A stretch of 64,000 nt of DNA. It comes from Flavobacteriales bacterium. GTDB taxonomy: Bacteria; Bacteroidota; Bacteroidia; Flavobacteriales; Schleiferiaceae. The notes beneath the pieces are model-generated. The model was given only the letters and a program-made list of their open reading frames with translations. It was not told the DNA's origin and did not search any database. How positions within the stretch are numbered: the first letter of the stretch is position 1; every line of letters begins with the position of its first letter. The DNA is taken from assembly GCA_002737315.1 (NCBI GenBank), contig NSIH01000001.1, forward strand, positions 1-64,000, given 5' to 3'. Below, piece after piece: positions 32,475 through 41,387 of this stretch. The translations under genes and the position numbers were made by a program.

Positions 32475-34664
32475 ATGCCTACTTCTCGCTTCCTGGGTTT
32501 AGAGACCGCACTCGCCCACAAACCTGCCGTGTTCACCAAGCCTTTCGTGAGGGTGTCGGAGTATTTCGGTTCCAATGTTTTTGACAAAAGGGTCATGAGG
32601 GAATTCATGCCCAAGGAGGCCTTTGAGTCCGTCATGAAGGCGATGAATCGCGGCGATAAGATAGATCGCACGACCGCAGACCAGGTGGCAACCGCTATGA
32701 AGGCATGGTCCATCTCCAAGGGCGCTTCGCACTACACCCACTGGTTTCAGCCACTGACTGGTGCTACAGCAGAGAAGCATGATGCCTTTTTTGAGCCTAC
32801 GGAGGACGGCTATGCCATCGAAAAGTTCAATGGTGGGATGCTTGTGCAGGCTGAGCCAGATGCCTCGAGCTTCCCGAACGGAGGAATTCGAAATACATTC
32901 GAAGCTCGTGGATACACGGCCTGGGATCCGACGTCGCCTGCCTTTGTTTTGGCGGACACCCTTTGCATTCCCTCGGTATTTGTGGCCTACACGGGCGAGG
33001 CATTAGATAACAAGACGCCCTTGCTGCGGTCGCTTCAGTCCATTGACCAGGCAGCTACGGCGGTTTGCCAGTACTTTGATAAGAACGTAACCAAGGTTCA
33101 TGCAACCTTGGGCTGGGAGCAGGAGTATTTTTTGATCGACGATGCCCTCTTTCACGCTCGTCCGGATTTGGTAATGACCGGTCGAACCCTGGTTGGGCAT
33201 TCCCCCGCGAAGGGCCAGCAGATGGAGGATCACTACTTTGGCAGCATCCCAGAGCGCGTGATTCAATTCATGAGGGAGATTGAGTACGAGAGCCATTTGC
33301 TGGGAATTCCGGTAAAAACCCGCCACAATGAGGTGGCTCCAGGCCAGTTTGAATTTGCCCCCATCTTTGAGGAGGCCAACGTCGCGGTGGACCACAACTC
33401 TCTTTTCATGGATTTGCTCGCCAAGGTTGCTGCCCACCACAATTTTAGGGTACTGCTGCACGAGAAACCCTTTGCAGGCGTGAACGGCTCCGGAAAGCAC
33501 AACAACTGGTCGCTGGCGACCGACACAGGCATCAATCTTTTGGCTCCTGGGGCAACGCCCAAGCGAAACCTGCTCTTTTTGAGCTTTTTTGTATCGACCA
33601 TTAAGGCCATGCACGATAGGGCAGACTTAATTAGAGCGGCAATTGCCTCGGCCAGCAACGACCACCGGCTGGGAGCCAACGAGGCCCCACCGGCAATTAT
33701 TTCGGTGTTTATTGGCAGCCAGCTGACCGAAGTGCTGGATGAACTTGAGAAACTCGACGGCGGCAAGCTGTCTCCAGAGAAGAAAACGGACCTTAAGCTC
33801 AATGTGGTGGGTAAAATCCCCGAGATTCTACTCGACAATACCGACCGCAACCGCACCTCGCCCTTTGCCTTCACGGGCAATAAGTTTGAGCTTCGCGCCG
33901 TGGGCTCCTTGGCGAACTGCTCGCATGCCATGACTACGCTAAACCTTATGGTCTCTGACCAGCTTCGACAGTTTAAGATTGACGTTGACGCCCAGATTGC
34001 GGGAGGCCTTAAGAAGGACGATGCCATCTTTAGCGTGCTGAAGGACTACATCAAAGCCTCTAAAAAAATCCGCTTTGAAGGAGACGGCTACAGCGACTCT
34101 TGGAGGGATGAAGCGGCAAAGCGCGGACTGAACAACACCCCAGACACCCCGAGGGCACTGGATTACCTGGTTACGAAGGATGCCGAAGAGCTCTTCAATC
34201 GCCACGGAGTTTTGAGTAAGGTTGAGCTGCACGCACGCTACGAGATTTTGCAAGAAGAGTACTTCAAGCATTTGCAAATTGAGAGTCGTACCCTAGGGGA
34301 TTTGGTCAACAACCACATCATTCCTGCGGCGATAAAGTACCAGAGTGTCATGAGTGAGAATCTTCTGCGTCTAAAGGCTTTGCTTTCTGAGGCCACCTTC
34401 AAAAGAACTTGTACAGAGCAGATGGCAGTAATCGAGGAGCTCAGTGAGCGCATCGAATTGGCCCTTCGCCATGTAGCAGCGATGACCGAAGCCCGCAAGC
34501 AAGCCAACAAAATCGAGTCGGCTAGGGAACGTGCTTTGGCCTACTGCGACAGCGTCAAGCCCTATTTGACTTCCATTCGCTATGAAGTCGATAAAATGGA
34601 GCTTATAGTAGACAACGAAACCTGGCCTTTGCCCAAATTCCGCGAGCTGCTTTACATCCGTTAG
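32475..34664 (+). CDS. glnN: Glutamine synthetase type III
   Basis: 729 aa; FQPLTGATAEKHDAF, GWEQEYFLID, KPFAGVNGSGKHNNWS. Confidence 0.95.
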   Translation: MPTSRFLGLETALAHKPAVFTKPFVRVSEYFGSNVFDKRVMREFMPKEAFESVMKAMNRGDKIDRTTADQVATAMKAWSISKGASHYTHWFQPLTGATAEKHDAFFEPTEDGYAIEKFNGGMLVQAEPDASSFPNGGIRNTFEARGYTAWDPTSPAFVLADTLCIPSVFVAYTGEALDNKTPLLRSLQSIDQAATAVCQYFDKNVTKVHATLGWEQEYFLIDDALFHARPDLVMTGRTLVGHSPAKGQQMEDHYFGSIPERVIQFMREIEYESHLLGIPVKTRHNEVAPGQFEFAPIFEEANVAVDHNSLFMDLLAKVAAHHNFRVLLHEKPFAGVNGSGKHNNWSLATDTGINLLAPGATPKRNLLFLSFFVSTIKAMHDRADLIRAAIASASNDHRLGANEAPPAIISVFIGSQLTEVLDELEKLDGGKLSPEKKTDLKLNVVGKIPEILLDNTDRNRTSPFAFTGNKFELRAVGSLANCSHAMTTLNLMVSDQLRQFKIDVDAQIAGGLKKDDAIFSVLKDYIKASKKIRFEGDGYSDSWRDEAAKRGLNNTPDTPRALDYLVTKDAEELFNRHGVLSKVELHARYEILQEEYFKHLQIESRTLGDLVNNHIIPAAIKYQSVMSENLLRLKALLSEATFKRTCTEQMAVIEELSERIELALRHVAAMTEARKQANKIESARERALAYCDSVKPYLTSIRYEVDKMELIVDNETWPLPKFRELLYIR

Positions 34665-34686
34665 AGCATTTAGTTTAACAATTTTG

Positions 34687-34718
34687 GTCCTTTGAGCGTT
34701 AGTTCAAAGGGCTTTTTT
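34687..34718 (+). terminator. Intrinsic terminator downstream of glutamine synthetase gene
   Basis: gtcctttgag...ttcaaagggc stem followed by T6. Confidence 0.75.
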
Positions 34719-34779
34719 CGTTTTATCCCTTGTGATTAGTTATTTTCGTGTTCTGAGCGCTTGATATGCCCAATTTACT

Positions 34780-37314
34780 ATGACCACACGACTTACGTTT
34801 GCCCTCTGCCTTTGCTTAATTTTTGGGCTTTCGACCACTTCGGTATGGGCACAGAAGTCCAAAGAGGACGATGCTCCAAAGCGACCCAAAATTGCTCGTC
34901 AGGGAGACGACTACTACCAAGGTAAGGAATACACTAAGGCTATTCTGCTCTACCGCAAAGCCTACAGCAAGGTCAAGTCACGCTCTGACAAGGCAGAGAT
35001 AAGCTACCGCCTTGGGGAGAGCTACCGCTACACCGCTCAGTACAAGGCTGCTGAAGCCCAGTTTCGCCGTGCCATAAAGTCTGGATTTACTCAGCCAGAG
35101 GCCTATTTAGGTGTCGCAGAGATGCTTAAGTACCAAGGGGACTACGCCGGCGCTCTAATCGCCTTTGAAGACATGGCCAAGGTTCATCCAAGCGATCCGC
35201 GCGCCCAGCAGGGAATTTTGAGTTCGAAGGCTGCCGTAGCGTGGAACTTGGCTGTGACGCGTTTTCAGGTCGGACCCATTACCGACTTGAACACCAAATC
35301 GCAGGAGTACGGCCTTGCATTCGACGGCCGCCAAGGGGAATACGAAGAACTTCTCTTTACCTCGACTCGCGAAGGGGGTATTGGCAAAAAAAAGGACGGC
35401 TGGAATAACGAGCAGTTTTCTGACATCTACAGCAGTAAGCGACTCAATTCCGACGGAACGCTTCGCGGCGGCAAAAAATCGCCTAAGGGCAATTCAGGCA
35501 AGCCGGACCCCACTGCAGCCAAAGCCCAGAAGTTTACGGCGGCAGAACTCCTTCCGGAGGTAATCAATACTATTGATCAAGAGGGATCGCCTTCCTTCGA
35601 TGGCAAGCGCCGCAACCTCTACTTTACTCGGTGCATGGACGTGAAGCGCGCGCAATTAGGTTGTGCAATCTATGTCACGCGCCGTGCCGGACAAACCTGG
35701 CAAGAAGCAACCCCCGTGGTGCTGACCGCCGATTCCTCGCGGTCGGTGGGCCATCCTTCGGTTAACGAAGACGAGACGCTGCTTTATTTTGCCGGAGACT
35801 TAGATGGCAGTATCGGGGGTAAGGATCTCTGGGTAGCCTCCTATGACAAGCGCCGCCGCACCTGGGCCAACCCAGTGAATTTGGGCGCCATGGTGAATTC
35901 CAAGGGTGACGACCTCTTCCCCTTCATTCACGACGACGGCTTTCTTTACTTCGCCTCAGACGGCCTCCCGGGAATGGGCGGTTTTGACCTCTTTAGGGTT
36001 CCAGTAGGGGTAGACGGTCTGCCGACTGGCGAGCCTGAAAACCTTAAGGCTCCGATCAATAGTTCAGGGGACGACTTCAATTTAATTCTTCGTCCGGGCG
36101 GACTTCGTGACGGCTACTTTGTTTCTAATCGCGCCGGAGGTACTGGCGGCGACGACATTTGGAGCCTCTTTGAAGTTCCTCTAAAGTACGGTTTGCGCGG
36201 AACCCTAAAAAGCATCAAGGATCAATTGCCCTTGCCTAATGCTAGCGTGAAAATTTCTGGAAGCGACGGTTTCTCGGCCACCGTAATGACCGACAAATTA
36301 GGCAAGTTCGAGTTGTCCGATCCCAAACTCGTGGCCGAGGTGACCTATGAATACTCCTTTGAAAAGAAGAAATTCCTCAACAGTGGGGCCGGCTCCAATA
36401 CGGTCAACCTAGGCCTTGATAAGTTCGTCTTTAACGAAATCGAGAATGCCTTTCGCTACACCATGGAAGTTACGGCCACCATGGCTCCGATTGAGTACCC
36501 CGTGTTACTGCCTAACCTGTTTTTTGCCCTGGCTAAGTGGGACCTGAACGATGAATCCCGCTCTTCCCTGGACACGGTCTACACGACCTTGGTGCGAAAT
36601 CCGACCATTGTTATCGAGTTGCGCTCGCACACCGACTACCGCGACGCAGACGACAAGAACATCCTTCTCTCTCAACGGCGCGCCGACACCTGCGTGAATT
36701 ACCTAATCAGCAAGGGAATCGACCCAGGCCGCTTGGTTTCTGTGGGCATGGGAGAATCCCAGCCCTTTGAGATGACGGCTGCCTACAAGGGTAAGGGAAG
36801 TTCTGTATTCCCAGCGGGTACCGTTCTTTCGGAGTCCAACATCAAGAAGATGCAGGCCCAGCAGCAAGAGCTCGCCAACGATTTAAATCGCCGTACTGAT
36901 TTCAAGGTAATTCGCGAAGACTTTGCGCCACCGGTTGATTCCAGTGAATTAGCGGAGCAAATAGCAGAATCCGCCAAAGAAGAGGTCGCCAAGTTGGTTA
37001 AGGGCGAGTTCTATACGGTTGGCGAGAAAGAAACGTTTGCAACGGTTTGCCGTGCCGCCAATATTACCATCACGGATCTGCGCCGCATTAATGGCGGTTT
37101 GCGTGGAGTGAGCCTCGTGCCGGGTATGGTGCTTAAAACGACTGCGAAAGGAGACTACGCCGAGTTTGATGCAAGCCACCGTCAGGTTGCTTTGGGCGAA
37201 ACCTTGAAGTCAATGGCTAGTGCGCTAAAAATGAAGGAGAAGGAGCTCAAGGAGCTCAATCCAGAGTGGAATAAGGTCGAACCCCCGGTTGGTACCTACG
37301 TCCGCACGAAGTAG
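34780..37314 (+). CDS. TPR / PD40 (WD40-like) / CarboxypepD-reg-like / OmpA peptidoglycan-binding protein with C-terminal LysM-like repeats (PorE-like architecture)
   Basis: TPR N-terminus; DDLFPFIHDDGFLYFASDGLPGMGGFDLF PD40 motifs; IVIELRSHTDYRDADDKNILLSQRRADTCVNYLISKGID OmpA core; C-terminal FYTVGEKETFATVCRAANITITDLRRIN. Confidence 0.85.
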   Translation: MTTRLTFALCLCLIFGLSTTSVWAQKSKEDDAPKRPKIARQGDDYYQGKEYTKAILLYRKAYSKVKSRSDKAEISYRLGESYRYTAQYKAAEAQFRRAIKSGFTQPEAYLGVAEMLKYQGDYAGALIAFEDMAKVHPSDPRAQQGILSSKAAVAWNLAVTRFQVGPITDLNTKSQEYGLAFDGRQGEYEELLFTSTREGGIGKKKDGWNNEQFSDIYSSKRLNSDGTLRGGKKSPKGNSGKPDPTAAKAQKFTAAELLPEVINTIDQEGSPSFDGKRRNLYFTRCMDVKRAQLGCAIYVTRRAGQTWQEATPVVLTADSSRSVGHPSVNEDETLLYFAGDLDGSIGGKDLWVASYDKRRRTWANPVNLGAMVNSKGDDLFPFIHDDGFLYFASDGLPGMGGFDLFRVPVGVDGLPTGEPENLKAPINSSGDDFNLILRPGGLRDGYFVSNRAGGTGGDDIWSLFEVPLKYGLRGTLKSIKDQLPLPNASVKISGSDGFSATVMTDKLGKFELSDPKLVAEVTYEYSFEKKKFLNSGAGSNTVNLGLDKFVFNEIENAFRYTMEVTATMAPIEYPVLLPNLFFALAKWDLNDESRSSLDTVYTTLVRNPTIVIELRSHTDYRDADDKNILLSQRRADTCVNYLISKGIDPGRLVSVGMGESQPFEMTAAYKGKGSSVFPAGTVLSESNIKKMQAQQQELANDLNRRTDFKVIREDFAPPVDSSELAEQIAESAKEEVAKLVKGEFYTVGEKETFATVCRAANITITDLRRINGGLRGVSLVPGMVLKTTAKGDYAEFDASHRQVALGETLKSMASALKMKEKELKELNPEWNKVEPPVGTYVRTK

Positions 37315-37330
37315 CGTTAATAACCTTTGG

Positions 37331-37368
37331 CATCCCCTTGGCATTGGTCGAAGGGATGTTTTATTTTT
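37331..37368 (+). terminator. Intrinsic terminator-like hairpin upstream of purM
   Basis: catcccctt...aagggatg stem (one bulge) followed by ttttattttt. Confidence 0.6.
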
Positions 37369-37374
37369 GCAGTC

Positions 37375-38556
37375 ATGAGTTTGAGCAATCGCTACGCCGA
37401 CCGAGGGGTGTCTTCGGGCAAAGAGGACGTGCACCAGGCGATTGCCTCGCTTGACAAGGGATTATTCCCCAATGCCTTTTGTAAAATTGTGCCCGATGCC
37501 TTGAGTGGCTCGCCGGAGCACTGCCTAGTAATGCATGCCGACGGGGCGGGCACCAAGTCCTCGCTCGCCTACCTCTACTGGAGGGAGACTGGTGACTTAA
37601 GCGTTTGGCGCGGAATTGCTCAGGATGCAGTGGTCATGAATACCGACGACTTGCTTTGCGTGGGCGCCACGGGCCCGATCTTGCTGAGTTCCACCATTGG
37701 GCGAAACAAGCATTTAATTCCCGGTGAGGTGGTCAAAGCACTTATTGAGGGAACGGAGTCCGTACTTCAAGATTTGCGTCAGGCGGGTATGGACATTGAG
37801 AGCACCGGAGGCGAGACTGCGGATGTGGGCGACCTCGTGCGTACCGTTATTGTCGACAGCACGGTGGTTGCTCGCATGCGTAGAAGCGAAGTTATTGACA
37901 ATGGCAGCATTGCCTCGGGGCAGTACGTAGTGGGTCTGGCCAGCTTTGGTCAGGCGAACTACGAGCACCAGTACAACGGCGGCATGGGTTCCAACGGACT
38001 CACCTCTGCGCGCCACGATATTTTTAGCCATCTCTTGGCCAAGCGATATCCCGAGAGCTTTGCGCCCGAAACCGACATTAATTTGGTCTACAGCGGAACC
38101 AGAATGCTGACCGACCGCATTGCCGAGAGCCCCCTAGACCTGGGCAAGCTCGTTTTGTCGCCCACCAGAACCTATGCCCCGGTAATGATTCCAGCAATTA
38201 AGGAGCTCGGGTCTCGCTTGCGCGGAGTCGTGCACTGCAGCGGTGGCGCGCAGACTAAGGTCCTCCATTTTTTGGGCAATGCCAGGGTCGTCAAAGACAA
38301 CCTTTTTGCGGTTCCGACGCTTTTTGACCTAATTCAGAAGGAGTCCGCTACGCCATGGCGCCAGATGTATGAAGTGTTCAATATGGGGCACCGCATGGAG
38401 CTTTACCTGGACAGCCTACAAGCGGCAGAAGAGGTCATTGCCCTATCCAAGAGTTTTGGCGTTGATGCACAAATTGTGGGTCGGGTCGAGCCCAGCGATC
38501 AGCCCGAAGTTCAAGTTCACGCTCCCGATGGAGTGCATACCTACCGTCGATCGTGA
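37375..38556 (+). CDS. purM: Phosphoribosylformylglycinamidine cyclo-ligase
   Basis: ATG 37375 (listed ORF longer); YADRGVSSGKEDVHQAI, MHADGAGTKSSLAYLYWRETGDLSVWRGIAQDAVVMNTDDLLCVGA, STGGETADVGDLVRT. Confidence 0.9.
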   Translation: MSLSNRYADRGVSSGKEDVHQAIASLDKGLFPNAFCKIVPDALSGSPEHCLVMHADGAGTKSSLAYLYWRETGDLSVWRGIAQDAVVMNTDDLLCVGATGPILLSSTIGRNKHLIPGEVVKALIEGTESVLQDLRQAGMDIESTGGETADVGDLVRTVIVDSTVVARMRRSEVIDNGSIASGQYVVGLASFGQANYEHQYNGGMGSNGLTSARHDIFSHLLAKRYPESFAPETDINLVYSGTRMLTDRIAESPLDLGKLVLSPTRTYAPVMIPAIKELGSRLRGVVHCSGGAQTKVLHFLGNARVVKDNLFAVPTLFDLIQKESATPWRQMYEVFNMGHRMELYLDSLQAAEEVIALSKSFGVDAQIVGRVEPSDQPEVQVHAPDGVHTYRRS

Positions 38557-39632
38557 ATCTTGTAGACAAACTCCAGGCAATTTGGGTGCGGCACCAAGAC
38601 GTGCACGACCAGTTAATGACGCCAGAATTAGCGGCTGATCCTGCTCGATTTGTGCGCCTGAACCGAGAGTATAAGGAGCTCGACGAGCTGGTGCAGGCTC
38701 GCGCTCGCTATTTGGATGCCCTTGCCAACCGCAATGAGGCGCAGGAGTTGCTGGAAACAGAAAAAGATTCCGAAATGCGCGCTATGGCGCAAGAAGAGTT
38801 TGACTCCGCGCGAAGCCGTATTGGGCTGATAGAAACCGAGATCAAGGAGTTATTGATTCCCAAAGACCCCGAGGATGCTCGCGATGCGGTGCTCGAGGTT
38901 CGGGCCGGAACCGGGGGCGACGAGGCCGGCTTGTTTGCCAGCGAACTCCTGCGTGCCTACTTGCGCTACGGCGACGAAAAAGGATGGACCATGGAGGTTC
39001 TTAGCATGACCGACGGCTCGATAGGTGGCATTAAGGAAGCCAGTGTTCAGGTGCGGGGCAGTCAAGTCTACGGGACCCTGAAGTTTGAGAGCGGAGTGCA
39101 TCGGGTTCAGCGCGTTCCCGCGACCGAAAGCCAAGGCCGAGTGCATACCTCTGCCGCTACGGTGGCGGTGTTGCCCGAAGCGGACGAGCTTGACGTGCAA
39201 ATTCGAGACGTAGACATACGCAAAGACACCTTTCGCTCGAGTGGGGCAGGGGGACAGCACGTGAACAAAACCGAATCAGGGGTTCGACTCACGCACTTCC
39301 CCACGGGAATCGTGGTGGAATGCCAGGACGGCAGGTCCCAGCACCAGAATTACGACCGTGCACTCACGGTTCTGCGCGCCCGAATTTGGGATAAGGCCCG
39401 CGCGGAGCGGGATGCCCTCGTGGCCGAGCACCGCAAAACGCTGGTGAGCACCGGCGACCGAAGCGCAAAAATCCGCACCTATAATTTTCCGCAAAGCCGC
39501 GTTACCGACCACCGCATCGGCCTGACGGTGTATAATTTGCCCGACGTGATGAACGGCGACCTCAAGGCCCTCATCGAGGGGCTTCGCGTGGCCGACCACG
39601 CCGAGCGACTAAAGCAAGGAGCCGACGAATGA
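38553..39632 (+). CDS. prfA: Peptide chain release factor 1
   Basis: GTG start overlapping purM stop; EVRAGTGGDEAGLFA; SSGAGGQHVNKTESGVRLTHFPTGIVVECQD. Confidence 0.97.
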   Translation: MNLVDKLQAIWVRHQDVHDQLMTPELAADPARFVRLNREYKELDELVQARARYLDALANRNEAQELLETEKDSEMRAMAQEEFDSARSRIGLIETEIKELLIPKDPEDARDAVLEVRAGTGGDEAGLFASELLRAYLRYGDEKGWTMEVLSMTDGSIGGIKEASVQVRGSQVYGTLKFESGVHRVQRVPATESQGRVHTSAATVAVLPEADELDVQIRDVDIRKDTFRSSGAGGQHVNKTESGVRLTHFPTGIVVECQDGRSQHQNYDRALTVLRARIWDKARAERDALVAEHRKTLVSTGDRSAKIRTYNFPQSRVTDHRIGLTVYNLPDVMNGDLKALIEGLRVADHAERLKQGADE

Positions 39633-40441
39633 ACTACCAGGAACTCAGCCAGCGCATAGAGCAATCGGGCCACGGCCTGTGCATAGGAATTGATCCAGAC
39701 CCTGCTCAGTTCCCCGAGGGGGTGGGCGGACTTCGAGAATTTTGCCTTGGCATCATCGATTCTACGGCAGACGTGGCGCTAGCCTACAAGCCGAACTTTG
39801 CCTTTTTTGAGGCCTTAGGACGCCCGGGATGGGACGCCCTTGACGCAGTTACCGAGCATCTGCGCGCGCTGCCGCAAAAGCCCTTTTTGATAGCCGACGC
39901 CAAACGCGGAGACATCGGCAACACCGCCGCTCGCTACGCCGAAGGCATCCTGGAGGTCATGGGCTACGACGCCATTACCGTTGCCCCCTACATGGGCCGA
40001 GACAGCGTAGAACCCTTTTTAAGGCTCAATAAGTGGGTCATCGGGCTGGGCTTAACCAGCAATCCCGGAGCCGCCGACCTGCAGCAGCTCAAGCTCGAGG
40101 ACGGGCGGCACCTGTACGAAGCCGTCGTGGACGCATACCGCGAATGGGGCAGCCCAGAGAACCTCATGATTGTCGCGGGAGCCACTCGCCCCGAGGCCTT
40201 AGGAGCCCTTCGCGAACGGATGCCCGAAACCTTTTTTCTGGTTCCCGGCATTGGTGCTCAGGGGGGAAGCGTCGCCGACGTGATGCGCCACGGTGCCTTT
40301 AGGGACAGGCCTGGCCTGGGTCTTCTAATCAATGCATCTCGAAGTGTCCTTTATGCATCAAAGGGCTCAGACTGGAAGCAAGCGGCCCGCAAAGCAGCCA
40401 CAGACTTAGCAGCCGAAATTCGCTCAGCCCGTCGGCCCTAG
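39629..40441 (+). CDS. pyrF: Orotidine 5'-phosphate decarboxylase
   Basis: LCIGIDPDP, AYKPNFAFFEALG, LIADAKRGDIGNTAARYAEG, FLVPGIGAQGG; ATGA overlap with prfA. Confidence 0.95.
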   Translation: MNYQELSQRIEQSGHGLCIGIDPDPAQFPEGVGGLREFCLGIIDSTADVALAYKPNFAFFEALGRPGWDALDAVTEHLRALPQKPFLIADAKRGDIGNTAARYAEGILEVMGYDAITVAPYMGRDSVEPFLRLNKWVIGLGLTSNPGAADLQQLKLEDGRHLYEAVVDAYREWGSPENLMIVAGATRPEALGALRERMPETFFLVPGIGAQGGSVADVMRHGAFRDRPGLGLLINASRSVLYASKGSDWKQAARKAATDLAAEIRSARRP

Positions 40442-40475
40442 CCTCGCGACGGACCGCCAACCACCTTTGCACGCC

Positions 40476-41372
40476 ATGACCTCAAAACGCATCTTGATTA
40501 CCGGAGCCAACGGATTGCTTGGTCAGTCGCTGCTCTTTCTCGGTCAGAACCGCCATGAGCTCCTTGCTACAGGTAGAGGCCCTGCGCGTGGCGACCACTT
40601 TGGATTTCCCTATGCCGAACTCGACAGCACCAAGGAAGAGGACTATGAACGAGTATTCGAGGAATTCAAGCCCGACGTGGTAATTCACTCCGCTGCCATG
40701 ACTCAGGTGGACGACTGCGAACAGGACCAGGAGGCCTGCAACCTGCTCAATGTGGAGGCCACCAAGTACTGCGCCGAAGCTTGCGCTCGTCACGGCGTAC
40801 ACCTCATTTTCTTGAGTACGGACTTCATTTTTGACGGCAAGAACGGGCCCTACGGCGAGGAGGCCGAGCCGGCTCCCCTCAGTGTTTATGGATGGTCCAA
40901 GCTGCGGGCTGAAGACGCAGTTAAGGCTAGCGGAGCGCGCTATGCCATTGCGAGAACTGTTTTGGTCATAGGCTACGTCCCTGGACTTAGCCGCAGCAAC
41001 ATCATCCTCTGGGCACGCCAGGCATTGGGTCGCGGAGAACGAATTCGGGTAGTGCACGATCAGGTCCGCAGCCCAACCTGGAGCGTAGACCTGGCCGATG
41101 GCTGCCTGCGTATCGCAGAAGTTGGAGCCGAGGGCATTTACAACATCAGCGGACCCGACACCATGAGCATTCTGGACCTTGTGCGCAGGGTTGCCGACCA
41201 CGCAGGCCTCGATGCCTCGCTTATTGACGCGGTTTCTAGTGAATCCCTAGGTCAAGCGGCAAAGCGCCCACCCATAACGGGATTCGACATTAGCAAAGCC
41301 CGAAGAGACTTGGGATTTAGTCCACATTCTTTTAGTGAAGTGTTGAACCGTATACCTATATTTGAAAATTAG
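40476..41372 (+). CDS. SDR family NAD-dependent sugar reductase (RmlD/dTDP-4-dehydrorhamnose reductase-like)
   Basis: ILITGANGLLGQSLLF; AAMTQVDDCEQDQEACNLLNVEATKYCAEAC; FLSTDFIFDGKNGPYGE. Confidence 0.85.
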   Translation: MTSKRILITGANGLLGQSLLFLGQNRHELLATGRGPARGDHFGFPYAELDSTKEEDYERVFEEFKPDVVIHSAAMTQVDDCEQDQEACNLLNVEATKYCAEACARHGVHLIFLSTDFIFDGKNGPYGEEAEPAPLSVYGWSKLRAEDAVKASGARYAIARTVLVIGYVPGLSRSNIILWARQALGRGERIRVVHDQVRSPTWSVDLADGCLRIAEVGAEGIYNISGPDTMSILDLVRRVADHAGLDASLIDAVSSESLGQAAKRPPITGFDISKARRDLGFSPHSFSEVLNRIPIFEN

Positions 41373-41387
41373 TCAGTCCAAGAACCT

